Source of the DNA: a virus
IMG/VR virus record: IMGVR_UViG_3300009506_000139
Span: 1-29,535 of that record
Strand: one strand, 5' to 3'
DNA: 29,535 nt
The notes below the pieces were generated by a model. The model had not been told where the DNA came from. It saw only the letters and a list, made by a program, of their open reading frames with translations, and did not search any database. Numbering within the stretch: position 1 is the stretch's first letter; the number at the start of each line of letters is the position of its first letter. Both the position numbers and the translations under genes were made by a program. Shown here one piece after another: positions 6,652-14,295 of the stretch.

Positions 6652-6663
6652 ATCCCTTGTCAA
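6634..6663 (-). promoter_or_regulatory. Consensus sigma-70/sigma-A type promoter
   Basis: Read on the minus strand: TTGACA (consensus -35), 18 bases, TACAAT (one mismatch to the -10). The -35 overlaps the TGA of the upstream gene. The expected transcript start is near 6627, leaving a leader of about 45 bases before the DUF932-like gene. The same 18-base spacing is seen at the promoter upstream of the ribbon-helix-helix gene at 28570. Confidence 0.8.
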
Positions 6664-7067
6664 CCTCCCCTCAGTCTGGCAATCAATCCCTTTCGTTTTT
6701 CCTTGGTTTCCTCGACTTTTTCCTTCTTCCCTTTCGTGGCGTCGGCAATCCAGACTCCGGGCTCCTTCAACAATCCTTGCCGTTCCGATTCCGCATAAGT
6801 CAGTTCCAGAGTACCCGGTTTTCCTGGACGCTTATGAAGAGCCGTTGATTGACGAGCCAAGGATTGCAAACCCTGAATCGTTTTGATACCGCCATGCTTG
6901 ACCACAATCTCAGGACCATTTGTCTCTGCCGGGGTCCAGTCCAGAATCTGATCTGTTGCAATCCAGTATCCTTTCCCTCGATGATTGATCTGCCATGCAA
7001 CAGCATGTTCCATCACCAAATAGCAGTCTTCCAGGACAACGTAGCGCAACGGCTTTTCCAATTTCAT
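6660..7067 (-). CDS. Hypothetical protein
   Basis: A 135-residue protein from the ATG at 7067 (MKLEKPLRYVVLEDCYLVM), which overlaps the upstream stop by 4 bases and has GGAGG upstream. The first 65 residues look beta-rich (YLVMEHAVAWQINHRGKGYW), and the remainder holds a helix (IKTIQGLQSLARQ) and a basic, low-complexity tail (KGKKEKVEETKEKRKG) that could contact nucleic acid. No family is recognised. The next promoter begins at its stop codon, so this is the last gene of the transcription unit that includes the methyltransferase. Confidence 0.65.
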   Translation of the reverse strand: MKLEKPLRYVVLEDCYLVMEHAVAWQINHRGKGYWIATDQILDWTPAETNGPEIVVKHGGIKTIQGLQSLARQSTALHKRPGKPGTLELTYAESERQGLLKEPGVWIADATKGKKEKVEETKEKRKGLIARLRGG

Positions 7068-7381
7068 GGTTTGAGCTCCTCCAAATCTCCTGGATACAGG
7101 GTCTTCAAACAATCAAGTTCATACTCGTCCAAAACTCCCATCAGAAACTTGCGTCGAAGATAGCCGAAATATCGATTGAGTGTCACCGCAGCGAAGTTCA
7201 AATGAATGTAGAATAGTTCCCAAGGTTTCAAATTATCGCGTCCACTCAAGTGAACCTCATCGACACAGTAATAGTCTCCGAACCAGACTGTGAGCAAAGA
7301 TTCGACCTCAAAGACACCGCCCTGACAGTTCTGTTGTCCCCGGTATTGGAACGTGATCTCATCTATCCGGATCGAACTCAC
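7064..7381 (-). CDS. Hypothetical protein, GTG start uncertain
   Basis: About 105 residues from a GTG at 7381, where GAGGA lies 3 bases upstream. A GTG at 7417 in the same frame would add 12 residues, but these lie within the methyltransferase reading frame and look non-native. Visible features are a beta-rich start (IRIDEITFQYRG), an aromatic middle (TVWFGDYYCVDEVHL) and a helical, Leu/Arg-rich end. There is no recognised motif. It overlaps the methyltransferase by 23 bases and ends with an ATGA overlap. Confidence 0.55.
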   Translation of the reverse strand: MSSIRIDEITFQYRGQQNCQGGVFEVESLLTVWFGDYYCVDEVHLSGRDNLKPWELFYIHLNFAAVTLNRYFGYLRRKFLMGVLDEYELDCLKTLYPGDLEELKP

Positions 7382-8537
7382 GAATCCTCTTTCTTGCCAT
7401 CCCGCAATAAAACTCACTGAGGTCCACTCCTACAAAATCCAGACCTAGTTCCTTAGCAATCAGGCCCATCGTCCCCGACCCGCAGAACGGATCGAGCAAT
7501 CGGCAAGGAACAGTCTCGACTCGTTTACACTGACAGCTAGGAACCCATCCCAACAGCTCCCGTTTCGACTCCCAACCCCGTTCTGGAGGAGGAGCCTTCC
7601 CAAATCGCTGTTCGGGCAAGCTGGCAGTCCTACCATCATCATCCCGGTCTTTGGCCTTTGTGCGCCGAATCACACGCAGGAACGGGGCTCCACAGTTGTC
7701 GCAGCAACCACGTTCCGACACCGAGGAACGAACCGGCCTACGAACCAGATGAGGAGGAAAAACTGCATAATGGCACTCCTTAAAAGGAACCGTGGAATGT
7801 GACCAGACCGAACGAGGATTCTTACGGACACCCTCCCTAGAAACGGACTCCTCCATCACCGCATCCCGATCCGAAAAATACTTCTCCGATTTGATCAGCA
7901 TGAAAATGAATTCGTGAGCCCTGGTTGGTCTCCACGATCCACGTTTATGCCGTACCCGTTTCCTCTCCCAGCAGTCAGAACATGATCCATCCGTGCAGTT
8001 CTCGCACTCGATAGACCCACCGGAATCATCCAGTACCAGTTCCTCACACCAGCCCTGAACACTTTCTGGGATTGGATTTTCTTTTGCGTATACCACATCT
8101 GTCCGCAGCAACCAACCATCATCCTGAAGAGCGAACGCAACTTTCCAGGGGATACCCCAGAGTTCCTTTCCCGCATAGCAGTCGCCCAGGTTCAGCCAGC
8201 AGACACCATCAGGACGGAGAACACGTTTGACTTCGCGGAAGACCTCAACCATGTGCTCAATATACATCTCAGGGCTCGGCTCCAAACCCAGACATCCGCG
8301 CCAGCCCTCGCACCCGCTCTGGCACAAACCGCGCTCATCCCACTCATGTTTGCAGTGCTTGTCCTGGACTCCCCACTCCAGCGGATCGAGATCGTAGTCC
8401 CGCAAATTAAAGTAGGGAGGACTCGTTACAACGCAGTGAAACCAGTCCGCAGGATACTTCTTCAGGACGGATCGAACATCACCCTGAACGATCCGGCTCT
8501 TCGGTTTGCGCTTTGGCAACGAAGGAGTTCTGCTCAT
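7359..8537 (-). CDS. DNA methyltransferase with zinc-ribbon insertions
   Basis: A 392-residue beta-class adenine-N6 or cytosine-N4 methyltransferase, transferring a methyl group from S-adenosylmethionine to an amino group in DNA. Motif IV is TSPPYFNLRDY (residues 38-48). The SPPY form is more usual for cytosine-N4 enzymes, though some adenine enzymes also have it. The S-adenosylmethionine motif I is DPFCGSG near residue 350, so the order (catalytic then cofactor motif) is beta class. Between them are Cys clusters (CENCTDGSCSDC near 180, CCDNCG near 280 and CQC near 335), which look like zinc ribbons inserted for target recognition. No restriction enzyme is adjacent. It may protect phage DNA from host nucleases or regulate it. 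Confidence 0.9.
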   Translation of the reverse strand: MSRTPSLPKRKPKSRIVQGDVRSVLKKYPADWFHCVVTSPPYFNLRDYDLDPLEWGVQDKHCKHEWDERGLCQSGCEGWRGCLGLEPSPEMYIEHMVEVFREVKRVLRPDGVCWLNLGDCYAGKELWGIPWKVAFALQDDGWLLRTDVVYAKENPIPESVQGWCEELVLDDSGGSIECENCTDGSCSDCWERKRVRHKRGSWRPTRAHEFIFMLIKSEKYFSDRDAVMEESVSREGVRKNPRSVWSHSTVPFKECHYAVFPPHLVRRPVRSSVSERGCCDNCGAPFLRVIRRTKAKDRDDDGRTASLPEQRFGKAPPPERGWESKRELLGWVPSCQCKRVETVPCRLLDPFCGSGTMGLIAKELGLDFVGVDLSEFYCGMARKRIREFDPDR

Positions 8538-8743
8538 GTCCCACCCTCCTCATCCTGCTTACTAATCCAGTTAGACAGACAAGCATGACAGCAAAAATGA
8601 AATGTCTGAAGAGCTGGACTCATATAATGTACGAGAAGTCTCGGAGCCCGATATTTTCTCCGGATTAGAGTAAAAGTAAGAGGGAGTGTCTCAACTAGAT
8701 CAGCTCCACATTGATCACAAATGTACCGTTCTACTTTACTCAT
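8534..8743 (-). CDS. Zinc-ribbon-like small protein
   Basis: A 69-residue protein with CDQC near residue 9-12 and CCHAC near residue 51-55, the two knuckles of a zinc ribbon, with a basic stretch (LIRRKYRAPRLL) between them. It resembles the protein at 1983-2237 in plan (CxxC, about 40-50 residues, CxxC) though the sequences differ. It directly precedes the methyltransferase with an ATGA overlap, so it may partner that enzyme, but there is no direct evidence. Confidence 0.62.
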   Translation of the reverse strand: MSKVERYICDQCGADLVETLPLTFTLIRRKYRAPRLLVHYMSPALQTFHFCCHACLSNWISKQDEEGGT

Positions 8744-8949
8744 TCCGTTTTCTCCGGAGGAAAGTAACCAGCCTTCTCCAAGATCGTCTGCGGAATCCTT
8801 CCGATCAAATCAACCATCTGCTCCGTCGTCAAGTACACGGCTCCGGAGCGGCAGGCAATCTTGTAGCAACCCTCGACATTCGAGCCGGAACCGAGTCCCA
8901 TCCGTTCGAAGATCACTTCATCATCACGTTTCACTTCGCCCAGAGCCAT
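8740..8949 (-). CDS. Hypothetical protein
   Basis: A 69-residue protein from the ATG at 8949, which has AAGGAG 6 bases upstream; an adjacent ATG at 8952 is closer. It begins MALGEVKRDDEVIFERMG, then GSGSNVEGCYKIACRSGAVYLTTEQM, and ends with a helix (LIGRIPQTILEKAGYFP). A Cys pair with a 4-residue gap is present but no clear fold is visible. It overlaps both neighbours. Confidence 0.6.
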   Translation of the reverse strand: MALGEVKRDDEVIFERMGLGSGSNVEGCYKIACRSGAVYLTTEQMVDLIGRIPQTILEKAGYFPPEKTE

Positions 8950-9262
8950 CATCTTCTCCTTCGATTGATTGTTGTAACTCACAGGCCCGATGATAGTTTC
9001 GAGCCGCTTCCAGGTAGTCATCCCACCCCTCGACATCGAGGGTTCTCATGTGCTCAACGAAGATCGCCAGTCCGAAGCGAAAGCCACGCATGTCCAGACC
9101 CCGCAGATCATCAAAGAGTTCAGTGCTCAAACCAAGCCACCTCTTCGGCTTCTCGGCTTCGGCCATCGCACGATTGACGATGCCCAGAAAGAACTCATAG
9201 GTCACATTCGCAGACTGAGCTATCTGTCGATGTTCCTTGCTATTCGGTTTTATTTCCCGCAT
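8924..9262 (-). CDS. Hypothetical helical protein
   Basis: A 112-residue protein, mostly helical (EFFLGIVNRAMAEAEKP, LAIFVEHMRTLDVEGW, YLEAARNYHRACELQQ). No motif is recognised. The start at 9262 lies within the last 13 bases of the epimerase-like gene, and the ribosome site is weak (GTGAAG), so it probably relies on coupling. A long acidic region with Gly/Ser (EGEDDGSGRSET) closes the protein. Confidence 0.6.
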   Translation of the reverse strand: MREIKPNSKEHRQIAQSANVTYEFFLGIVNRAMAEAEKPKRWLGLSTELFDDLRGLDMRGFRFGLAIFVEHMRTLDVEGWDDYLEAARNYHRACELQQSIEGEDDGSGRSET

Positions 9263-10194
9263 ATCTGCTTCACCAGTTTTTCATTATGGGCAATCGGATC
9301 AGTCCATCGAAACGAGGGGAGTTGACGAAGAGCATCCTGAATGTCTACGCCGCCCTGCCGCAACGTGATCTGTGGATTCCAACCAAACGTCGAACGAAAG
9401 GAATCAAAGTTGCATGGACACTCTACGTGGTCCTGGAGTTTCTCAGCAATGATCCGAACATTACAGTCTGGGACCAGTTCCAGGATTGTATCCTTCAGAC
9501 CCTGAGCATTGATCCGCAGTTCCTCATGCCCCACATCAAACCAAGGACTGATTCCAGGAGCTCCCGTCCACTTATCAATAACTGTCTTAATAGCAAACGA
9601 AGCATCGATAACGCTGAGCATATATTCGTTCAAATGGGAAGGGATCACCACTTCTTTTTCCTGGATCGCCCGAGCCAAGAACAAATTAGGGAACTGATCA
9701 AAACGGAACCGACCCATCGGATATGTACCAAACAGATAGGGAAACCGCAAGATCATCGAGTTTGCCCCCAGCTCGTAACGATGATGCATCAGGACACTCC
9801 AGGGACGACCGTAGAGAGCCTCTTCGCCCTTCCCCAACGAACCAAGCCAGCTCCCAATGATAGATAGCTTGATTGCTGCTCTCGACACCGCCTTAGCTAA
9901 CATCCGAGTGCCATACGAATTGCAGCTCTCAGCAAAGTCAAGATGCGATTCAACGACGGCCCGAGGACCGATCTCAGCCAGATGAATCAACACTTCCTGA
10001 TCCTTCACGGCTACTGCACAATCCTCATAGATACGAAGATCACCTGGAACCATCTCCATGTTCTGAGCCATTGATGCTGGCAAACGACCAAACATCCCAT
10101 TGTCGAATATGCGAACCTTGTGACCGGCCTGTTGCAGCATCATAGCAACGCTGCGTCCCAAATAGCCAGCACCACCTGTGATGAGAATGTTCAT
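9250..10194 (-). CDS. NAD-dependent epimerase/dehydratase-like protein, catalytic Lys absent
   Basis: A 314-residue extended short-chain dehydrogenase. The N-terminus has the NAD-binding Rossmann turn (ITGGAGYLGRS, G7-G8-x-G10-x-x-G13) and the acidic D31 that holds the adenosine ribose. Such enzymes alter sugar nucleotides, for example at C4. The active-site YxxxK should read Y128-x-x-x-K, but residue 132 is Trp (YGRPW), so the catalytic lysine is lost. Either the enzyme uses another base, or it acts as a binding or structural protein. AGGAGG lies 4 bases upstream. Most phages with such a gene modify DNA, surface sugars or tail glycans; no partner gene is seen. Confidence 0.82.
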   Translation of the reverse strand: MNILITGGAGYLGRSVAMMLQQAGHKVRIFDNGMFGRLPASMAQNMEMVPGDLRIYEDCAVAVKDQEVLIHLAEIGPRAVVESHLDFAESCNSYGTRMLAKAVSRAAIKLSIIGSWLGSLGKGEEALYGRPWSVLMHHRYELGANSMILRFPYLFGTYPMGRFRFDQFPNLFLARAIQEKEVVIPSHLNEYMLSVIDASFAIKTVIDKWTGAPGISPWFDVGHEELRINAQGLKDTILELVPDCNVRIIAEKLQDHVECPCNFDSFRSTFGWNPQITLRQGGVDIQDALRQLPSFRWTDPIAHNEKLVKQICGK

Positions 10195-10202
10195 CGTCCC
10201 TC

Positions 10203-10484
10203 CTATAGTTTCTTTGAGGACTCGTATTGCCGAAATCCAATATCTAATTTCGGCGGAGTATCATAAATTCGTCCATCAAGATTGGATTGAAATCGACCAC
10301 GGGGAATGATCTTTGGCTCAAAGGTTCCTACCTTTGTAATGCTGATAGACTCGCCATGCTCCAAGGATTTTCGGATCACGGAAAAGAGAGCTGATACAGC
10401 TTTCCGCGATTGCCGTATCGATAACTCGGATTCCTGCGCTACCAGCTCAGCCAATTCCTTCTGTGTCACCCATCGATCACCCAT
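10203..10484 (-). CDS. HU/IHF-family DNA-bending protein
   Basis: A 93-residue protein aligning with HU/IHF over its whole length: the N-terminal helix (TQKELAELVAQESELSIRQS), a second helix ending in LEHGESISI, the VGTFEPK strand and a beta arm (PRGRFQSN, DGRIYDTPP), and a C-terminal strand. HU/IHF dimers bend DNA without strict sequence need or at sites. In phages they help package or organise DNA. The start at 10484 is preceded by GAGGA with a 6-base gap. It follows the terminase with an 8-base overlap, a location that fits a DNA-packaging or recombination role. Confidence 0.85.
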   Translation of the reverse strand: MGDRWVTQKELAELVAQESELSIRQSRKAVSALFSVIRKSLEHGESISITKVGTFEPKIIPRGRFQSNLDGRIYDTPPKLDIGFRQYESSKKL

Positions 10485-12480
10485 CGGGTTTCCTCTTCCT
10501 TGAGAAAATAGGTTTCCGACTCAGCTGCTTCTGCTTCCAGTCGGGGTTCAACAAGTCACGATCATAGTCTTTGATGTCCGTAAAAATGTGGTACTCAGGT
10601 TTCGAACGTGTTTCCTCAGTGTCTTTATCGTAGAGACGCACCACACTAGGATCGATTCGAGGAATAGAACGCTTATCACTCAACAATTTGAAAACAGAAC
10701 CGCACAAACTATCAGCAGTATCTTTCCCCCCGCCCTCCGGGTGATCGACTTTCTCCTTCGTTTTGTGAGGGACGACCACCAGTTTTTTCAATTCCTCAAG
10801 CAAACGAGTATGCCGATAACACTTGATGCGCCGTTCCAAGATGACTTGCCGCAATACTTCATAGGGGACCATGCTAATATCCACAGACTGTTCCCCTGAG
10901 TCAAAACCCCTGCGGTCCAACTCCTGAATCGAATGAGTAGACTGATAGCGATCATATGATACAAACGCAATGGGTAGACCAGCACTATAAAGATATGATA
11001 TAAAATCAACGATCTGACCGAAACCGATCTCCTCAAATTCTCTATTCACGATCCGCACCGTAAAGTCTGTATGGATCAAATAGTCCTGTGTCGTATAGAT
11101 GTGACCGTCTTTGTCTTCACGTTCCACATTCATCAAGTCGCCCAAGCAGACACAGCTCATACCAGCCGCGTCTTGACGACCTTTCGCCAGATCAACATGA
11201 ATAAACCGAGAGCTATTCGGGTATTTACGAACGCGCCAGATGTCCCTGGTTTTGTCAATCAGATCGAACATCAGCTCTCTTTTGAAATTATCGATCAATG
11301 CGTTTCCAAGATCACGATGACCGACCATCACTTCTTCCTGCCGGAACGGATGGACCAAATCGTCGCTCACCATCGCATCAATTAAATCGCGCTGCTGGAT
11401 AAAGGGGTTCACACCGAATGTTGGTATCCCACCTAAATCTCGGATAGCCTCATTCAGATTACGATAGAATGTGTCCCAAAGCTCAACAGGAGGAGTAATA
11501 ATACGCATCCCGGAAGGAACATGCTCAGGCAATTCTCGGTGCATCGAAGATTCCTGACGATCGTTCCCAACCAAAACATAAAACCGTTTGGAGTTCCGAT
11601 ACTGGTGTTCCCGAGCCTCCCACGTCGCAAAACAGGTCACATGTGTATGTGGGTCGTTACCATACTTCTGACGATGCTGAGACAGAAATGCCTCTTGAGA
11701 CTTAGGTTGAGACGCCAATACCAGGAGCGGAATCGGAGCTACTCGGTGCATAAATTGAGTATCGATACGTTCCCGAATCTCCACGTATTGCGCCTGAATA
11801 CTACGCCCCTCGGCTCGTGGAATGTTCGCCTCATCCAACATACCGGAAAAGATCGCCCTACCCAACGAATGAATCGCCATTGAACCCAGAGCAAACACGA
11901 TACTTTTAGGCAAATCGACATAAGAGCTATTATGACGAGGAGTCGTAATGCTACGAAAATACGGACTTCTCTGCATATATCTTTGGATATTGTAATACGA
12001 CCCATCATCAACATTTTTCTTATGAATGTCGAAGAGGGCAATACCAATCTTCGTATCAGGAATCAAACCATAAAAATCCTGTGGCGCATGAAACGTGGTT
12101 AGCAAATAAATTTTATACAATAACGCGATCAAACCAGCCGTTGTCTTACCGGCACGGATACCGCCCTCGATGATCCACTCGTAAATCTCGTTCTGCGGAT
12201 CAAGAACATAGCGTAGCTCTTCGCGCCACGGCTCCCAGAAACTTCCCCCGAATCCTAGATAGTCATCCGAATCGATGAACTCATCAATACCAACAGGCTT
12301 CTCTGTTCGATCAATCTTCCAGAGCTCCTCAGCCGTTTCAGATCGTCCAGTCGTAGAGAGCTCATGAATCGATTGAATCAGAGATTTGTGAAGATCACTT
12401 GGAATATCGCTCCAAACCGTCGTATCCCCCACCAAGATACGATCAGCAAATTCCTGAATCTCCCTAGGTGTAAAACTCAT
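10477..12480 (-). CDS. terL: Terminase large subunit
   Basis: A 667-residue packaging ATPase and nuclease. Walker A is GGIRAGKTT (residues 106-114) and Walker B is MLDEAN (D216, E217). The C-terminal RNase H-like nuclease shows its acidic residues: IHVDLAKGRQDAAG near 430, FVSYDRYQS near 508 and KDTADSL near 588. The enzyme translocates DNA into the procapsid and cuts at headful or site boundaries. The N-terminal 100 residues before the ATPase, rather long, may bind the small subunit. The neighbour upstream, 12477-13262, is the probable small subunit. The start overlaps it by 4 bases. Confidence 0.92.
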   Translation of the reverse strand: MSFTPREIQEFADRILVGDTTVWSDIPSDLHKSLIQSIHELSTTGRSETAEELWKIDRTEKPVGIDEFIDSDDYLGFGGSFWEPWREELRYVLDPQNEIYEWIIEGGIRAGKTTAGLIALLYKIYLLTTFHAPQDFYGLIPDTKIGIALFDIHKKNVDDGSYYNIQRYMQRSPYFRSITTPRHNSSYVDLPKSIVFALGSMAIHSLGRAIFSGMLDEANIPRAEGRSIQAQYVEIRERIDTQFMHRVAPIPLLVLASQPKSQEAFLSQHRQKYGNDPHTHVTCFATWEAREHQYRNSKRFYVLVGNDRQESSMHRELPEHVPSGMRIITPPVELWDTFYRNLNEAIRDLGGIPTFGVNPFIQQRDLIDAMVSDDLVHPFRQEEVMVGHRDLGNALIDNFKRELMFDLIDKTRDIWRVRKYPNSSRFIHVDLAKGRQDAAGMSCVCLGDLMNVEREDKDGHIYTTQDYLIHTDFTVRIVNREFEEIGFGQIVDFISYLYSAGLPIAFVSYDRYQSTHSIQELDRRGFDSGEQSVDISMVPYEVLRQVILERRIKCYRHTRLLEELKKLVVVPHKTKEKVDHPEGGGKDTADSLCGSVFKLLSDKRSIPRIDPSVVRLYDKDTEETRSKPEYHIFTDIKDYDRDLLNPDWKQKQLSRKPIFSRKRKPDG

Positions 12481-13262
12481 CGTAACACTCTGCGTTTCGA
12501 TCGTGAACGATATACCCGCGCCTTCCCCGGTTTCTCCGGTTTCTCCGGTTTCTCCGGTTTAACCTTTGTCTCTTTCGATTTCTGTTTCTGCTTTGATTCC
12601 TTTAGAACGGATTTCTTCGTCGTCTTCGCTGAACCAGCATCCTCCCCCTTCTTAGAGTTCCACTGCTCAAAACTATTGACAAGAGCTGTGTGCATCATCC
12701 GAAACAATTCGCGCTGCTCCGGATCAGGCAATCCATCAACTCCGTGCAAACGACGACCCTGAAGAGTTTTGTCAATTTCTTCATCCGACATTCCAGGATT
12801 TGCTAAGAACGTACCTCCCTTCAAAACTTGTTCATGAGTCAACTTTTCAACAACATTCAATGCTTTTACATACTCGGTTTGATTATCTAAACCCATCTCC
12901 AGGACAGAATCCAAAGTAGGGGCCATAGATGACTGGAGTCGAGCACGAAATTCCCGGATACGCATTCCTTCCCAAAGAGCAGATGCGGTCAACCGAAGGA
13001 CACCATCGATCAGTCGAGCCTTTGTTTCTCGTATCCCCCCAGCCATAAACTCCTCTGGAGCAGAGAATCGGTCAAACATCGGACGAAGGAAGAGTTCGTT
13101 TTCCGTGGGCCAAGCCAGTCCTGTCTTGTCGCGTTCCGGGGTCTGTGACACATCATTTTCCCCACCTATGATCTCATCTGGCTCTCGGGCATCAGAATGA
13201 TCGTTGGGAGGAGCAACTTCAGGAAGCTCGGCTCCACGTCTAGTTCGATTATTATTTGGCAC
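12477..13262 (-). CDS. Probable terminase small subunit (by position), Lys/Pro-rich tail
   Basis: A 261-residue protein. It starts at GTG 13262, preceded by GGGAGG with a 9-base gap, giving an 11-base overlap with the sigma-like gene. The first 60 residues are poorly ordered (PNNNRTRRGAELPEVAPPND). Residues 65-200 are helical with LTHEQVLKGG and MSDEEIDKTLQGRRLHG. The C-terminal 50 residues are very basic with repeats KPEKPEKPEKPGK. The location just upstream of the large subunit suggests the small subunit, which binds DNA and recruits the motor, but no helix-turn-helix is clear. The basic tail could bind DNA. Confidence is moderate because only position and character support it. Confidence 0.5.
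   Translation of the reverse strand: MPNNNRTRRGAELPEVAPPNDHSDAREPDEIIGGENDVSQTPERDKTGLAWPTENELFLRPMFDRFSAPEEFMAGGIRETKARLIDGVLRLTASALWEGMRIREFRARLQSSMAPTLDSVLEMGLDNQTEYVKALNVVEKLTHEQVLKGGTFLANPGMSDEEIDKTLQGRRLHGVDGLPDPEQRELFRMMHTALVNSFEQWNSKKGEDAGSAKTTKKSVLKESKQKQKSKETKVKPEKPEKPEKPGKARVYRSRSKRRVLR
12527..12560. repeat. 9-base tandem repeat encoding Lys-Pro-Glu repeats
   Basis: Three full copies and a partial fourth of CCGGTTTCT in tandem, in frame within the gene above, giving the Lys-Pro-Glu repeats near its C-terminus. The copies are identical at the DNA level, so the array is probably recent and may vary in length by slippage among related phages. Confidence 0.85.
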
Positions 13263-14286
13263 GATCAACAACCTCCCTGAACGGCACAACCATTCTTCGC
13301 TCAACTTTCTGATAAGCAGCACGAATTTGATCCTCATTGAGCGAGTAGCGATTGCACAGTCCGGACATTACACGTTCAGAGTTCTTCCCCTTGGATAACG
13401 ATAAATAAATATCCATGTTAGCCAGAAAGAGCAGATAGTCTGCTTTCTTTGGGACTTGATAGGTATATCCGCGATGCTCCAATGATGCCCCGTCAAAAGC
13501 GACGATGAAATCAGACATCTTATCGAATCCCAGAATCTGTAGCAGCTCAGGAATGATTGAATGGGAATGAAAGGTAGCGGCCCCCAACGCCAGAGCATCA
13601 TTCAGATCAGCAATCAGATCACCGACTCGCACACCACGGCTCACGCGCTTCTCCGCAATAAAGCACAGCAGAGTACAATAGGAACGATAAAAAGGAATAT
13701 CGTCTTTTGGAACAGTGAAACGCTCCCAAAATTTGTTACCTGGGACAGTCCCCTTCGCGGATATGATTTCCAGCATAAACCGGCATAAACGACGCACTTC
13801 TTCGTCATCGAATCGAATAAGAGAGACAGCCATCGTATAGGTAGAATACTTTTGGTATTCCTGCTCCATCGCCTCTTCAGCTTGTTCGAACTCATTGGTT
13901 CGAACCAAAACAGATCGAATCGCCCCATCAGGATTTTCAATCGGCTCCTTCGGATAGTGGCGGTATTCAAATTTCTGTTTCCAGCGAACAGCCAAAACAC
14001 GTAATCGAGACCAGAAGTAAGCTGAAAAATCGAACTCCGACTCAAATTTTCGATTGCAGTTCCGAACCAAGTCCGTAATGACGAAGCAGCTCTCCCCCAT
14101 AAGATCATCGCGGTCTTCCCGCGTAAGGTCTTTCCACAAATAGAAAACCAAACGCCCAACCATAGGAAGCAAGGCCACAATCGTTTTGTCTCTCCACGCC
14201 GCCAACCTAGATGATCGGTAACGACAATAGAGAGTATAGGCTCGTTCACTATCATAGATTTTCTGTACCTCTTCGAGAAAATCCAT
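13252..14286 (-). CDS. Divergent sigma-70-like factor (tentative)
   Basis: A 344-residue protein. Residues 35-110 resemble sigma region 2: a helix ending VGRLVFYLW, then DLTREDRDDLMGESCFVITDLV (as in the E-DLxxE-GxxGLxxA stretch), then DFSAYFWSRLRVLAVRWKQKF, as in the region 2.3/2.4 helix that meets the -10 DNA. The C-terminus (CNRYSLNEDQIRAAYQKVERRM) could be a helix-turn-helix like region 4. A sigma factor would redirect host polymerase to phage genes. The gene sits beside SbcDC, as T4 gene 55 sits near gene 47, but the match is by eye and weak. No clear ribosome site lies before the ATG. It could instead be a virion or replication protein. Confidence 0.45.
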   Translation of the reverse strand: MDFLEEVQKIYDSERAYTLYCRYRSSRLAAWRDKTIVALLPMVGRLVFYLWKDLTREDRDDLMGESCFVITDLVRNCNRKFESEFDFSAYFWSRLRVLAVRWKQKFEYRHYPKEPIENPDGAIRSVLVRTNEFEQAEEAMEQEYQKYSTYTMAVSLIRFDDEEVRRLCRFMLEIISAKGTVPGNKFWERFTVPKDDIPFYRSYCTLLCFIAEKRVSRGVRVGDLIADLNDALALGAATFHSHSIIPELLQILGFDKMSDFIVAFDGASLEHRGYTYQVPKKADYLLFLANMDIYLSLSKGKNSERVMSGLCNRYSLNEDQIRAAYQKVERRMVVPFREVVDRAK

Positions 14287-14295
14287 CGTATTGGT

